A stretch of 64,000 nt of DNA from Terriglobus roseus (GTDB lineage Bacteria > Acidobacteriota > Terriglobia > Terriglobales > Acidobacteriaceae): NCBI RefSeq assembly GCF_900105625.1, contig NZ_FNSD01000001.1, positions 1,984,001 through 2,048,000 on the forward strand. The letters are read 5' to 3'. The number at the start of each line of letters is the position of its first letter. The stretch's first letter is position 1. A program made the position numbers and the translations under genes. Positions 15,464 through 23,929 of this stretch are shown piece by piece. The notes beneath the pieces were generated by a model that searched no databases, had not been told where the DNA came from, and saw only the letters and a program-made list of their open reading frames with translations.

Positions 15464-17515
15464 ATTCTTCCCTACCCCAAGCCGCACACTGTCGATCAGG
15501 TTGACGATTACTTTGGAACGCAGGTCGCCGATCCCTTCCGCTGGATGGAAGATATCGATGCGCCCGAAACGAAGGCGTGGATCGATGCGGAGAATCGCGT
15601 CACTGCAAGCTACTTTGAACCGCTGAGCTTCCGCGCGGGCTTGCTGGACCGGATGGAGTCGCTGACGAACTACGAGCGATTCTCTGCACCGTCGCGCTAT
15701 GGATCGCGCTACGTCTATGCGCACAACAGCGGTCTGCAGAACCAGTCCGTCGTGTATTGGACGGAGGGGCTGGAGGGTGAGCCGCAGGTGCTGGTCGATC
15801 CCAACACCCTGGCTGCCGACGGGACCGTCGCCCTGGCAGGGATGAGCGTCACCGAAGACGGCCGTCTCGCAGCGCTCGCCTTCGCCGATGCAGGCAGCGA
15901 CTGGAAGAAGATCATCGTGCGCGATGTTACAACTGGCGCTGATTTGGAGGACTTAATCCAGTGGACCAAGTTCGGTTCACCGGCATGGCTGCTGGACGGA
16001 TCCGGTTTCTATTACAGCGGCTACGACGCTCCGCCCGAGGGCGATGCACTGAAGGCGCTGAATCACTTTGCAAAGATCTTCTTTCATAAGCTGGGCACGC
16101 CGCAGAGCGAAGATCTTCTTGTTTTCGAGCGTGCCGACGATCCTGAAATCTTCCTGCACGCTGGCATTACGGATGACGGCCGCTACCTTGTTCTGTCGCA
16201 ACATAAGGGCACCAGCCCGAACAATGCCCTGGCATTTCTGGACCTCTCCGATCCACGGGCGAAGGTGCAGCGCGTGATCGATACACCGGATGCGGCTTAC
16301 TCGCCCATTGGCAATGATGGCGCGTGCTTCTGGCTGTACACAACGCTCGATGCACCGAATGGCAAGATTATCTCGATCGACCTTGCATCCCCGGAACGCG
16401 AACACTGGAAGACGATCATCGCCGAGTCCTCTTCGACGCTGGAAGGCGTTTCGCTGGTGCATCGCAGGCTGATTGCAAGTTATCTGAAGGACGCGCGATC
16501 CCAGGTGGAGATCCATGCAGAAGACGGTACACATCTGCAGACACTGGCGCTGCCTGGTGTCGGATCGGCTGGCGGTCTCGGTGGGCGTCGCGAGGATGCC
16601 GAGACCTTCTACACCTTCACCAACTTCACGACGCCGGGCGTGATCTATCGGCTTGACCTTGAGACGATGACCTCGGCGCCATATCGGGAGCCGAAGTTAC
16701 TCTTCGATCCTGCAGCTTTCACCACGGAACAGGCATTTGTAACTTCGAAGGACGGAACGAAAGTCCCGCTATTTCTTACTTACAAGAAGGATCTGGTCCG
16801 CGATGGCAATAACCCGGCGCTGCTGTATGCCTATGGCGGCTTCAATGTATCTCTGACACCTGCGTTCTCACCGACAAACATTACCTGGCTGGAACGCGGC
16901 GGCATCTATGCACAAGCCTGCCTCCGTGGGGGTGGCGAGTATGGCGAGGCATGGCACGAGGCTGGCACGCGTACCAAGAAGCAGAATGTCTTCGACGACT
17001 TCATCGCGTGTGCACAGTGGATGATTGCGGAGCGCTACACCTCCACGCCGAAGCTCGCCATCCAGGGTGGATCGAATGGCGGCCTGCTCGTGGGTGCAAT
17101 GTTGACGCAGCGTCCGGATCTGTTTTGCGCAGCGAATGCTGCGGTAGGCGTGATGGACATGCTGCGCTTCGACAAGTTCACAGTCGGCTGGGGATGGAAG
17201 CAGGACTACGGAGCCCCCAGCGAGGACGAAGCGGAGTTCCGCGCGATTTACGCTTATTCGCCCCTGCACAACCTGCATGCGGGCACGCGCTATCCTGCCA
17301 CGCTGATCACAACGGCAGACCATGACGACCGTGTGTATCCCGCGCACAGCTTTAAGTTCGCCGCGGCGATGCAGGCAGCGCAGGCGGGCGAGGCTCCCGT
17401 GCTGATCCGCGTGGAGACCCGAGCGGGGCACGGAGGCGGCATGCCCGTGCGCAAGCGTCTGGAGCTTGCGGCTGATACCTTCGCGTTCTTCCTGCATGAA
17501 CTCGGCTGCGCCTGA
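15464..17515 (+). CDS. prolyl oligopeptidase (S9A) with apparent ATT start
   Basis: A serine peptidase cutting after proline in short peptides. From ATT at 15464 the protein is 683 aa, the usual S9A length, and starts LPYPKPHTVDQVDDYFGTQVADPFRWMED, the conserved N-terminus of the family. No ATG, GTG or TTG lies in frame between the upstream stop (15428) and the ATG at 15545, which would remove 27 conserved residues. AAGGAG at 15451-15456 is 7 bases from ATT. The beta-propeller is followed by the catalytic Ser537 in QGGSNGGLLVGA, Asp in DHDDRVYPAHS and His in AGHGGG. No signal peptide. Confidence 0.9.
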   Translation: MLPYPKPHTVDQVDDYFGTQVADPFRWMEDIDAPETKAWIDAENRVTASYFEPLSFRAGLLDRMESLTNYERFSAPSRYGSRYVYAHNSGLQNQSVVYWTEGLEGEPQVLVDPNTLAADGTVALAGMSVTEDGRLAALAFADAGSDWKKIIVRDVTTGADLEDLIQWTKFGSPAWLLDGSGFYYSGYDAPPEGDALKALNHFAKIFFHKLGTPQSEDLLVFERADDPEIFLHAGITDDGRYLVLSQHKGTSPNNALAFLDLSDPRAKVQRVIDTPDAAYSPIGNDGACFWLYTTLDAPNGKIISIDLASPEREHWKTIIAESSSTLEGVSLVHRRLIASYLKDARSQVEIHAEDGTHLQTLALPGVGSAGGLGGRREDAETFYTFTNFTTPGVIYRLDLETMTSAPYREPKLLFDPAAFTTEQAFVTSKDGTKVPLFLTYKKDLVRDGNNPALLYAYGGFNVSLTPAFSPTNITWLERGGIYAQACLRGGGEYGEAWHEAGTRTKKQNVFDDFIACAQWMIAERYTSTPKLAIQGGSNGGLLVGAMLTQRPDLFCAANAAVGVMDMLRFDKFTVGWGWKQDYGAPSEDEAEFRAIYAYSPLHNLHAGTRYPATLITTADHDDRVYPAHSFKFAAAMQAAQAGEAPVLIRVETRAGHGGGMPVRKRLELAADTFAFFLHELGCA

Positions 17516-17677
17516 ACGCGGGATAAGCAACGACTCGTGTCGCCACAGGAAAGTTGTTGATGCCACAGCTCTGTGGGGTGCCCGACATGGCGGCGGATGG
17601 CCAGATCAACAGGCCACTCGCCGTCCTCTGAACCCGTCTATGGGTACTGCAGGGACGCCCTGCGGGAGAACAGAGCA

Positions 17678-18421
17678 ATGGCAGAGACAGAGCAGGTAAG
17701 GTTTCCGCGGCAAGGCAGTGACTACAATCCGCTGCCACGCAGTAAGAAGGATGGCCGCGTTGTAGCGCATGCGGTACAGACCATCGCCGCAACACCACAC
17801 GAGGTCTACCAGGTCTACAGTCGCGGCGAGTTGCTGCCCACGTGGCAGGAGGGTGTCATTTCCGTTACTGCAACAGGGGAGAAGACCTTTCATTGGTTGA
17901 TCGAAGACCCCGCCACGAAGAAGCAGATGGAGTTCGACTCGGAAGTACTGGAGGCTGTACCCGGCGAGCGGCACGTCTCCCGCATCGTGAATGGTCCGCT
18001 TGAAAGCACCACGGACACGGTCACCTTTGTCCAACATCCGGCCGGCCGCGGCACCATTGTCACCATGATCAGCGACTACAAGATCCCTGGTGGTGTTCTA
18101 GCGAACGTTTTCGCAGCCGTTGTCTCTCGGAGCCCTGAGCAGCTCACCATTGAGAACCTCCGCCACTTGAAGGAACTGATCGAGAGTAAGGAGATCCCCA
18201 CTGTGGAGGGGCAGCCTGCCGGACCGCGTGGCGTGATGGGTAAGTGGAAGGAATTCCTGATGGGTGAGAACCTGCCCACACCTCCCGGCACAAGTGATCG
18301 CGCACGTCCTCAGGATCTACCGGAACAAGCTGGCAGACTATCGCCGTTGCTGATTGGCGGTGTGGCTGTCGCCGCCGGTACAGCCGCCTGGTTCGGCGTT
18401 CGCGCCATGCTGGATGAGTAA
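17678..18421 (+). CDS. SRPBCC (START-like) domain protein with C-terminal membrane segment
   Basis: A 247-aa protein from the ATG at 17678, nine bases after GGGAG. Residues ~20-160 form a helix-grip lipid-binding fold of the cyclase/dehydrase type: VVAHAVQTIAATPHEVYQVYSRGELLPTWQEGV, then VTFVQHPAGRGTIVTMISDY. A hydrophobic helix near the end (LLIGGVAVAAGTAAWFGV) could anchor it. It lies 72 bases before the dehydrogenase gene on the same strand, and I expect co-transcription. The ligand is unknown. Confidence 0.75.
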   Translation: MAETEQVRFPRQGSDYNPLPRSKKDGRVVAHAVQTIAATPHEVYQVYSRGELLPTWQEGVISVTATGEKTFHWLIEDPATKKQMEFDSEVLEAVPGERHVSRIVNGPLESTTDTVTFVQHPAGRGTIVTMISDYKIPGGVLANVFAAVVSRSPEQLTIENLRHLKELIESKEIPTVEGQPAGPRGVMGKWKEFLMGENLPTPPGTSDRARPQDLPEQAGRLSPLLIGGVAVAAGTAAWFGVRAMLDE

Positions 18422-18493
18422 CAGCGCTCACTTACCGACTTTTTACAACGATTCAAAGCAGCAGTATGAGCGCTCAGCGCCGGGAGTAACACG

Positions 18494-19702
18494 ATGAAGG
18501 CAGTTTGCTGGATGGGAACGGGCAAAGTAGAAGTGCACACGGTGGATGACCCAAAGATTCTGAACCCGGGCGACGCAATTCTGCGGATCACGCGCACTGC
18601 AATCTGCGGTAGTGATCTGCACCTGTATGACGGCTACATTCCGACGATGGAGTCGGGTGACATCCTTGGTCACGAGTTCATGGGCATCGTGGAAGAAGTT
18701 GGCAGTGAGGTGAAGAAGCTGAAAGTTGGCGACCGTGTCGTGGTGCCGTTCACCATCGCCTGCGGTAATTGTTTCCCGTGCAAGACAGATTTGTGGTCCC
18801 TCTGCGATAACAGCAATCCGAACGCGCATGTTGCCGAGGCTATGTATGGCTACAGCGGATCCGCGTTATTTGGTTACTCCCATATCTATGGCGGCTACGC
18901 CGGTGGACAAGCGCAGTATGTTCGTGTCCCGTTCGCAGACGTGGGGCCGATCAAAATCGAAAGCGACATTGCGGATGAGAAGGTACTCTTTCTGTCGGAT
19001 ATCTATCCGACCGGCTACCAGGGTGCAGAGAATGCACAGATCAAGCCCGGCGATAACATTGCGGTGTGGGGAGCTGGACCCGTTGGGCTATTCGCCGCTG
19101 CCAGTGCGTACATGCTCGGAGCGGGAAAGGTGTTTGTGATCGACCGCTTACCGGAGCGGCTCGCTCTCGCACGCGACTACTGCGGCGCTACCGTCATCGA
19201 CTACAGCGATGGCAAGAGCATCGTGGAAGCGTTGCGCGATCTGACCGGTGGCATCGGTCCGGATAGCTGCATCGATGCTGTCGGCATGGAGGCACATGGC
19301 ACCGACGTGTCGGCAATGTATGACAAGGTCGAGCAGGGGCTGATGCTCGAGACCGATCGCCCGACAGCGCTGCGTCAGATCTTCCAGAGTGTGCGCAAGG
19401 GTGGCACGGTCTCTATTCCGGGCGTCTACGGCGGCGTGTTGAACAAGCTGAATTTTGGGGCAGCATTTGGTAAGGGTCTGACGTTGAAGATGGGCCAGAC
19501 CAACATGCACAAATATCTGAAGCCGTTGCTGGAACGAGTGGAACAGGGGCAGATCGATCCGAGCTTCCTGATCTCGCACCGTATCGGGATCCAGGACGTG
19601 CCGGACATGTATAAAATTTGGCGCGACAAGAAGGACCAGGTGACGAAGATTGTCATCGATCCCTTCCGCGAGACAGGTATCGAGAAACTGCGCGCTGCAT
19701 AA
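18494..19702 (+). CDS. zinc-dependent alcohol dehydrogenase, formaldehyde-dehydrogenase-like
   Basis: A 402-aa medium-chain dehydrogenase. The catalytic zinc site is seen in [14 protein letters not shown] and [17 protein letters not shown]. The structural zinc site appears as [15 protein letters not shown], and the NAD(P) site as [20 protein letters not shown]. The long insert and the [11 protein letters not shown]-like C-terminal region resemble glutathione-independent formaldehyde dehydrogenases, but the real substrate cannot be read from sequence. The ribosome binding site is GGGAG at 18482. It is downstream of the SRPBCC gene and followed by a repeat element. Confidence 0.85.
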   Translation: MKAVCWMGTGKVEVHTVDDPKILNPGDAILRITRTAICGSDLHLYDGYIPTMESGDILGHEFMGIVEEVGSEVKKLKVGDRVVVPFTIACGNCFPCKTDLWSLCDNSNPNAHVAEAMYGYSGSALFGYSHIYGGYAGGQAQYVRVPFADVGPIKIESDIADEKVLFLSDIYPTGYQGAENAQIKPGDNIAVWGAGPVGLFAAASAYMLGAGKVFVIDRLPERLALARDYCGATVIDYSDGKSIVEALRDLTGGIGPDSCIDAVGMEAHGTDVSAMYDKVEQGLMLETDRPTALRQIFQSVRKGGTVSIPGVYGGVLNKLNFGAAFGKGLTLKMGQTNMHKYLKPLLERVEQGQIDPSFLISHRIGIQDVPDMYKIWRDKKDQVTKIVIDPFRETGIEKLRAA

Positions 19703-19722
19703 GTCGGATTAAGAAAAGTACG

Positions 19723-19848
19723 GTGCCCCATTCTTTCGCGGCCTTTTTGCGAAGGGTGGGGCACTCGTATGAAGCGCGAACCTTCTTTGTTCCCACAGGT
19801 AGCGCTGTGCGATGACCCACGAGGTGCTGCGCAAAGAATGGCGCCCGA
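19723..19848. repeat. short interspersed hairpin repeat, copy 1
   Basis: The left end GTGCCCCATTCTTTCGC pairs with TGCGAAGGGTGGGGCAC (ends at 19764). A right-end motif GCGCAAAGAATGGCGCCC closes the element near 19846. Similar ends recur at 29515-29627 and 47180-47307, with half copies at 40833 and 52849. It occupies the gap between the dehydrogenase and a convergent methyltransferase gene. Confidence 0.75.
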
Positions 19849-19853
19849 TCCTT

Positions 19854-20576
19854 TTAGGGCTTCAACCGCCAGATGCCACAATCCTCGTAGCCTGTGGTGA
19901 CGTAGAGGCCATCCGCGTCATGCTCGATGACTGCCTTGTCGGCGACGCGATCTTCTTGGGAATGATGGATGCGTCCTCGCCATAACTCCTGGAACTCAGG
20001 ATGCTCTTCCTGCATTAATCTGCGTTGTTCGTCATTGACATACAGGATATCGAGTTCACCCGGTCGATTTCGAAACTGCGTCTTCAGGCGATCCAGCAGG
20101 CGATCCATCAGCACGATATCGAATGGATTGAAGAGGAAGATAAGGCAGGGACCGGACGGTATGCGGAGCCCCATCGCATCGCCCTCTTCGAGTCGTATTG
20201 CCGGGCCAGCATGTGTTGCCTGCCAATGTTCCAGATTGCTGCGTGTGGTCGCTGCCAGCGCGGGATGAAGTTCGACACCGACGATACGGCGAAAGGAATA
20301 CCCGGCCGCCAGCAGCATCGCACGGCCCTTGCCCGCGCCGATATCGAGAAACGCGGTACGCTCCACGGGATGAAGCAATAGTTGCAGCCAGCGGTCCATC
20401 AGCTTGCGAAAGAGCGACGGAGCGACACCGTGATACGCGGTGATGTGACGATCATGGCGGTGACCGGTGGCAAGATCTTCGCCTGGAATCAGCGAGCCCG
20501 TGTCGGTGCCATGCAGTAGATCGAAAGGATGAACAGGCGCCGGTCCGCGGCGTTGACGTCGGCGTGCGGGAATCAT
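19854..20576 (-). CDS. class I SAM-dependent methyltransferase
   Basis: A 240-aa protein with SAM motif I as FLDIGAGKGRAMLLAAGYSF, an acidic residue of motif II in VGVELHPAL, and IFLFNPFDIVLMDRLLDRL in the motif IV position. N/D-PPF-type motifs often mark N-methyltransferases; FNPF here is only suggestive. An arginine-rich N-terminus and RHDRHITAYHGVAPSLFRKLM precede the domain. No operon partner shows the target. Confidence 0.75.
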   Translation of the reverse strand: MIPARRRQRRGPAPVHPFDLLHGTDTGSLIPGEDLATGHRHDRHITAYHGVAPSLFRKLMDRWLQLLLHPVERTAFLDIGAGKGRAMLLAAGYSFRRIVGVELHPALAATTRSNLEHWQATHAGPAIRLEEGDAMGLRIPSGPCLIFLFNPFDIVLMDRLLDRLKTQFRNRPGELDILYVNDEQRRLMQEEHPEFQELWRGRIHHSQEDRVADKAVIEHDADGLYVTTGYEDCGIWRLKP

Positions 20577-20659
20577 GCTTAGGCGAGTTTATCGGAACGT
20601 TGCGTGCATATTCCGTGCGACATGCATCGATACGAGTTGATCACATGTTTCCAAACAAA

Positions 20660-20687
20660 AAGGGGCGCCGCTTTTGCGGCGCCCCTT
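20660..20687 (-). terminator. terminator of the ribosomal-protein block after rplI
   Basis: A 12-bp perfect GC-rich stem (AAGGGGCGCCGC) with a 4-base loop is followed on the minus strand by a T run (TTTTTGTTTGG). Confidence 0.92.
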
Positions 20688-20709
20688 CTCATGACTTTGA
20701 ACGACGAGC

Positions 20710-21255
20710 TTAGTCGCGCTCGCGCTCATTCTCGTAGTCGCCGCGACCACGCACCGCGCCCTCATCGGCGGCGGCAGCGGCTGCTGCGTGCGCACCGGGA
20801 ACGTAGTTGGGATCATCGCTCTTGATGGTGACCTTCACGTGTGCAGAGATGTCGCGGAACAGCTTGACCGGTACGTGGAACTCACCGATGGCCTTCAGGG
20901 GCTCATCCAGCGCGATCTTGCGACGGTCAATCTCGTAGCCCTGCTTGGCCAGCTCAGCCGCGATGTCCTGCGACGTAACCGAACCGAACAGCACATCGTT
21001 CGCGCCAACCTTGCGCTCAAAGGTGACCTCAACAGCGCTCAGCTTGTCAGCCTGCTCCGTTGCGGCAGCCTTATCCTTCACAGCCTTGCGAACTGCCGAT
21101 TCCTTCATCTGCACGATGACGGCCTTGTTAGCGGCGGTGGCTTCAATTGCCAGGCGCTGCGGCAGCAGGTAGTTGCGGCCGTAGCCGGTCGCAACCTTCA
21201 CGACGTCGCCGCGATGACCAAGCTTCTCGACGTCTTCCTTCAGAATAACTTCCAT
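20710..21255 (-). CDS. rplI: 50S ribosomal protein L9
   Basis: A 181-aa protein from the ATG at 21255, 7 bases after GGAG; a TTG two codons earlier is unlikely. The N-terminal MEVILKEDVEKLGHRGDVVKVATGYGRNYLLP is the family signature. A long helix (residues ~40-80) joins it to the C-terminal domain. The tail is unusual: alanine-rich then arginine- and glutamate-rich (AAAAAADEGAVRGRGDYENERERD), about 30 residues beyond typical L9. It is the last gene of the block. Confidence 0.97.
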   Translation of the reverse strand: MEVILKEDVEKLGHRGDVVKVATGYGRNYLLPQRLAIEATAANKAVIVQMKESAVRKAVKDKAAATEQADKLSAVEVTFERKVGANDVLFGSVTSQDIAAELAKQGYEIDRRKIALDEPLKAIGEFHVPVKLFRDISAHVKVTIKSDDPNYVPGAHAAAAAAADEGAVRGRGDYENERERD

Positions 21256-21300
21256 GTTCAATCTCCTTGCGGATGCGTATGCGCAGTCCGGTGAGAGCGC

Positions 21301-21342
21301 GACTTAGTTTCTAAGTCACGCTTCGAATAAGTCGTGACTTAG
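21301..21342 (-). promoter_or_regulatory. mutually exclusive hairpins at the rpsR-rplI junction
   Basis: CTAAGTCACG (21311-21320) and CGTGACTTAG (21333-21342) form a perfect 10-bp stem that includes the rpsR stop codon. The same middle segment can instead pair with GACTTAG (21301-21307) across a 3-base loop. This is a switch-like arrangement without a T run. Confidence 0.5.
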
Positions 21343-21686
21343 TACTTCGCGGCGAAGGGAAGAAGGGCGATGTTGCGCGACTGCTTAATGGCCTGCGACA
21401 GCTGGCGCTGGTGCGTGGTGCAGACACCGGTCAGGCGACGCGGCGTGATCTTGCCGCGCTCGGCAACGAAGCCCTGGAGCAGGCGAACGTCGCGGTAGCT
21501 GATGGCGTCAATCTTCTCCACGCAGAACTTGCAGACCTTCTTGCGGCGGAAGAACTTACGGCCACCGGGACCGCCCGACGGACGCGGAGGACGCGGGCCG
21601 GAGTTGTTGCCTTGGTATCCGCCACCGGTCGCCGGTGCGGAAGGAGTGGTGCTGGGTGCGCTTGGGGTGCTGGTTTCGTCAGCCAT
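21339..21686 (-). CDS. rpsR: 30S ribosomal protein S18
   Basis: A 115-aa protein from the ATG at 21686. The core [67 protein letters not shown] is standard S18, with the CxxC-like cysteine pair found in some lineages. The N-terminal ~45 residues are a low-complexity Ser/Pro/Gly extension not present in E. coli S18. It pairs with S6, encoded just upstream, in the small-subunit platform. Confidence 0.97.
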   Translation of the reverse strand: MADETSTPSAPSTTPSAPATGGGYQGNNSGPRPPRPSGGPGGRKFFRRKKVCKFCVEKIDAISYRDVRLLQGFVAERGKITPRRLTGVCTTHQRQLSQAIKQSRNIALLPFAAKY

Positions 21687-21838
21687 GTTGCCTGATCCTT
21701 TCAAGTGGTTCGGCGAAGTCATGCTCCGGGATTGCGTTGAATCCCATGGTCATCTGGAAGCAGACCCTCGCGGGTGCGGATATCTTGTAAGCCGGCTTTG
21801 CCGTTCTTACACAACTTGATAAGTCGCCTTGCGATGAC

Positions 21839-22303
21839 TTACGCGGTGACGGGGGCTGCTTCCGACTCAGCAGCAGCGGCCGGTTCGGCAGCAGCTACAG
21901 GCTCAGCGGCAACCGGTGCAGCTGCTGGCGGTGCGACGGGAGCGGGTGCCTGCTGTGCAGAGACCTTAACCTTGCTGTCGCGCAGTGCCTTCACCTTGGC
22001 CAGGCGCTTGTTCTCCTCGTCCGTGCGGACGGTGATGAACTTGATGACCTGTTCCGTAACGCGCAGACGACGCTCCAGTTCGAGGACCAGCGGGCCGTCC
22101 GCGGAGATGTGCAGCAGGATGTAGATACCGTCCTGGAACTTGCGGACGATGTAAGCCAGACGGCGACGGCCAAGCTTCTCAATGTTGGTAACTTCGCCAC
22201 CACCATTAGTTACAACGGTATTGAAGCCTTCGATCAGCTTCTCCAGATCGGCCTCTTCGAGGTCCGGGCGGACGATGTACATTACTTCGTAAGTACGGTT
22301 CAT
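21839..22303 (-). CDS. rpsF: 30S ribosomal protein S6
   Basis: A 154-aa protein from the ATG at 22303. The family start MNRTYEVMYIVRPDLEE is clear, and the conserved RRLAYIVRKFQDGIYILLHI follows. The last ~45 residues are an Ala/Pro/Glu-rich tail (AAPVAAEPVAAAEP), different from the glutamate tail of E. coli S6. rpsR lies 152 bases downstream with no ssb between them, unlike the common rpsF-ssb-rpsR order. The stop codon lies inside a TAAGTC...GACTTA inverted repeat (21820-21841). Confidence 0.97.
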   Translation of the reverse strand: MNRTYEVMYIVRPDLEEADLEKLIEGFNTVVTNGGGEVTNIEKLGRRRLAYIVRKFQDGIYILLHISADGPLVLELERRLRVTEQVIKFITVRTDEENKRLAKVKALRDSKVKVSAQQAPAPVAPPAAAPVAAEPVAAAEPAAAAESEAAPVTA

Positions 22304-22445
22304 GTGTTTCTCTTTCTGCGGGCCTTCGCTCGCACCTTCGCATTGGAAGGTTTGGAAGATACGGTTTCGTTGTTGCCGTCTCTTTCGTTGATACCGTTCT
22401 TCACGTCTTACAACGAGTGCAACGAACAACGTGAGCAACGGTTCT

Positions 22446-23033
22446 TCAATCGCGGCGGTTGAACTGGTTCATTGCTACTGCAATGCCCTGTCCCACCACT
22501 ACCTCGATCGCCTTATTCACGCGATCGAGTACTTCATCCAGCACCGCGAGCTCGGTCTTGCGCAGCGGAGTCAGTAAGTAATCCTTACCCCCCGCCTTGA
22601 TCTCGCGGCCGTCCGGCAGTGCGGGTTTCCCGACACCAATCCGAACGCGAATCCAATCTTCTGTGCCGAGCACACCGGTGATGGACTTCACACCGTTATG
22701 CCCGTTGCTGCTGCCATTCGGCCTCAGCCGGAACTCGCCAAGAGCGAAGGCCAGTTCGTCATACAGCACGATCAGATCTCGCTTTGGATCAAGTTCGTAT
22801 TCCTGAACCAGCGGCGCGACAGACAGACCGCTCAGGTTCATAAAGGTCTCTGGCTTCACCAGCAGGCACTCTTCGCCTGCGATGACCACCTTGCCGGTAA
22901 GTGCCCGGCTGCGGCGGTTTGCCACAACCGCACCGCGGTCTTCTGCGATGCGATCGATGGCAAGAAAGCCCGCGTTATGCGGCGTGAAGGTGTACTCGGG
23001 GCCAGGGTTACCGAGGCCGACAATCAGCTTCAC
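22446..23033 (-). CDS. pth: peptidyl-tRNA hydrolase
   Basis: A 195-aa enzyme that recycles tRNA from prematurely released peptidyl-tRNA. MKLIVGLGNPGPEY and the catalytic-histidine motif PHNAGFLAID (His19 or His20) are intact, as are KPETFMNLSG and RLRPNGSSNGHNGVKSI. Length is typical. It follows rplY by 13 bases, the common ctc-pth arrangement, and is presumably co-transcribed from prs. A 142-base gap separates it from rpsF. Confidence 0.96.
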   Translation of the reverse strand: MKLIVGLGNPGPEYTFTPHNAGFLAIDRIAEDRGAVVANRRSRALTGKVVIAGEECLLVKPETFMNLSGLSVAPLVQEYELDPKRDLIVLYDELAFALGEFRLRPNGSSNGHNGVKSITGVLGTEDWIRVRIGVGKPALPDGREIKAGGKDYLLTPLRKTELAVLDEVLDRVNKAIEVVVGQGIAVAMNQFNRRD

Positions 23034-23046
23034 GCCGCAGTCCCGC

Positions 23047-23721
23047 TTACTTCTTTGCCGCAGGTGCTGCAGCAGCAGCTTCCGGCTTACCCTTGCCCTT
23101 GGTTACTTCGGGCTCAGCTGCAGCAGGAGCAGCAGCAACATCAGCAGCTTCTTCCTTGATGATCGTGACGTGCGCAACCAGTGCCGTCTCGTCCGCGAGG
23201 AACTTGACCGAACCGGTATGCGGCAGGTCGGAGACGTGGATCGCGCCATGCAGCTCCAGGTTCGAGACATCGAGGTCAATGTGCGACGGGATATCGCCCG
23301 GGAAGCACTCTACTTCGATCTCACGCAGGATGTGATCCAGGATGCCGCCGCCCATCTTCACGCCAACGGGAATGCCCGACAGCATGACCGGCACGGAGAC
23401 CTTCATGGTCTTGTCCATGGCGATGCGCTTCAGATCGATGTGCAGCAGCTTGCCCTTGATGGGCTCGTACTGCCAGTCAACGATCATCGCCTTCGCGCCT
23501 GCACCGTTTTCAATGTTCAGATCGAAAATCGTGTTGTGGCCCGACTCCGAGTGAAGGATCTTCAGGATCGACTTCGGATCGACAGCGATTGCCTGCGACT
23601 CAACGCCTGCACCGTAGATGACTGCGGGGATAAGACCGGAGACGCGAACGCGACGCGCTGCGTTCTTGTTGAACTTACCGCTGCGGAGTGTTGCCTTGAC
23701 TGCTTCTGTGGTGTTTGCCAT
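23047..23721 (-). CDS. rplY: 50S ribosomal protein L25 (Ctc type)
   Basis: A 224-aa protein of the long general-stress (CTC) form. The N-terminal 5S-rRNA-binding domain has RRVRVSGLIPAVIYGAGVES, and the C-terminal TL5-type domain has VPVMLSGIPVGVKMGGGILDHILREIEVECFPGDIPSHIDLDVSNL. An alanine-rich and lysine-rich tail ends it. It is co-oriented with prs and pth as in many bacteria. Confidence 0.96.
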   Translation of the reverse strand: MANTTEAVKATLRSGKFNKNAARRVRVSGLIPAVIYGAGVESQAIAVDPKSILKILHSESGHNTIFDLNIENGAGAKAMIVDWQYEPIKGKLLHIDLKRIAMDKTMKVSVPVMLSGIPVGVKMGGGILDHILREIEVECFPGDIPSHIDLDVSNLELHGAIHVSDLPHTGSVKFLADETALVAHVTIIKEEAADVAAAPAAAEPEVTKGKGKPEAAAAAPAAKK

Positions 23722-23759
23722 GTTGTCCTTTCGGGCTCGGAATGCAGGGAACAGGGTTC

Positions 23760-23916
23760 AGGCAACAGGGAACAGAACTCTCCCCGGTTGCTGAATCCAT
23801 CTCTGCCTCCACTCCCTTTGCGACGTTGATCGCTGTTATTGGCCTTGCCGTTGCGAGGCTCAGTCGTTTCGTTTCAAACCGGCTCGGGACAGGCTGTTTC
23901 CTGTTCCCTGTTGCCT
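23760..23916. repeat. widely spaced inverted repeat between prs and rplY
   Basis: AGGCAACAGGGAACAG at 23760-23775 recurs as its exact complement at 23901-23916. The spacer is 125 bases, and looser GGGAACAGG copies flank each arm. It fills almost the whole gap between the two genes. Confidence 0.75.
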
Positions 23917-23929
23917 GTTCCCTAAAAGT

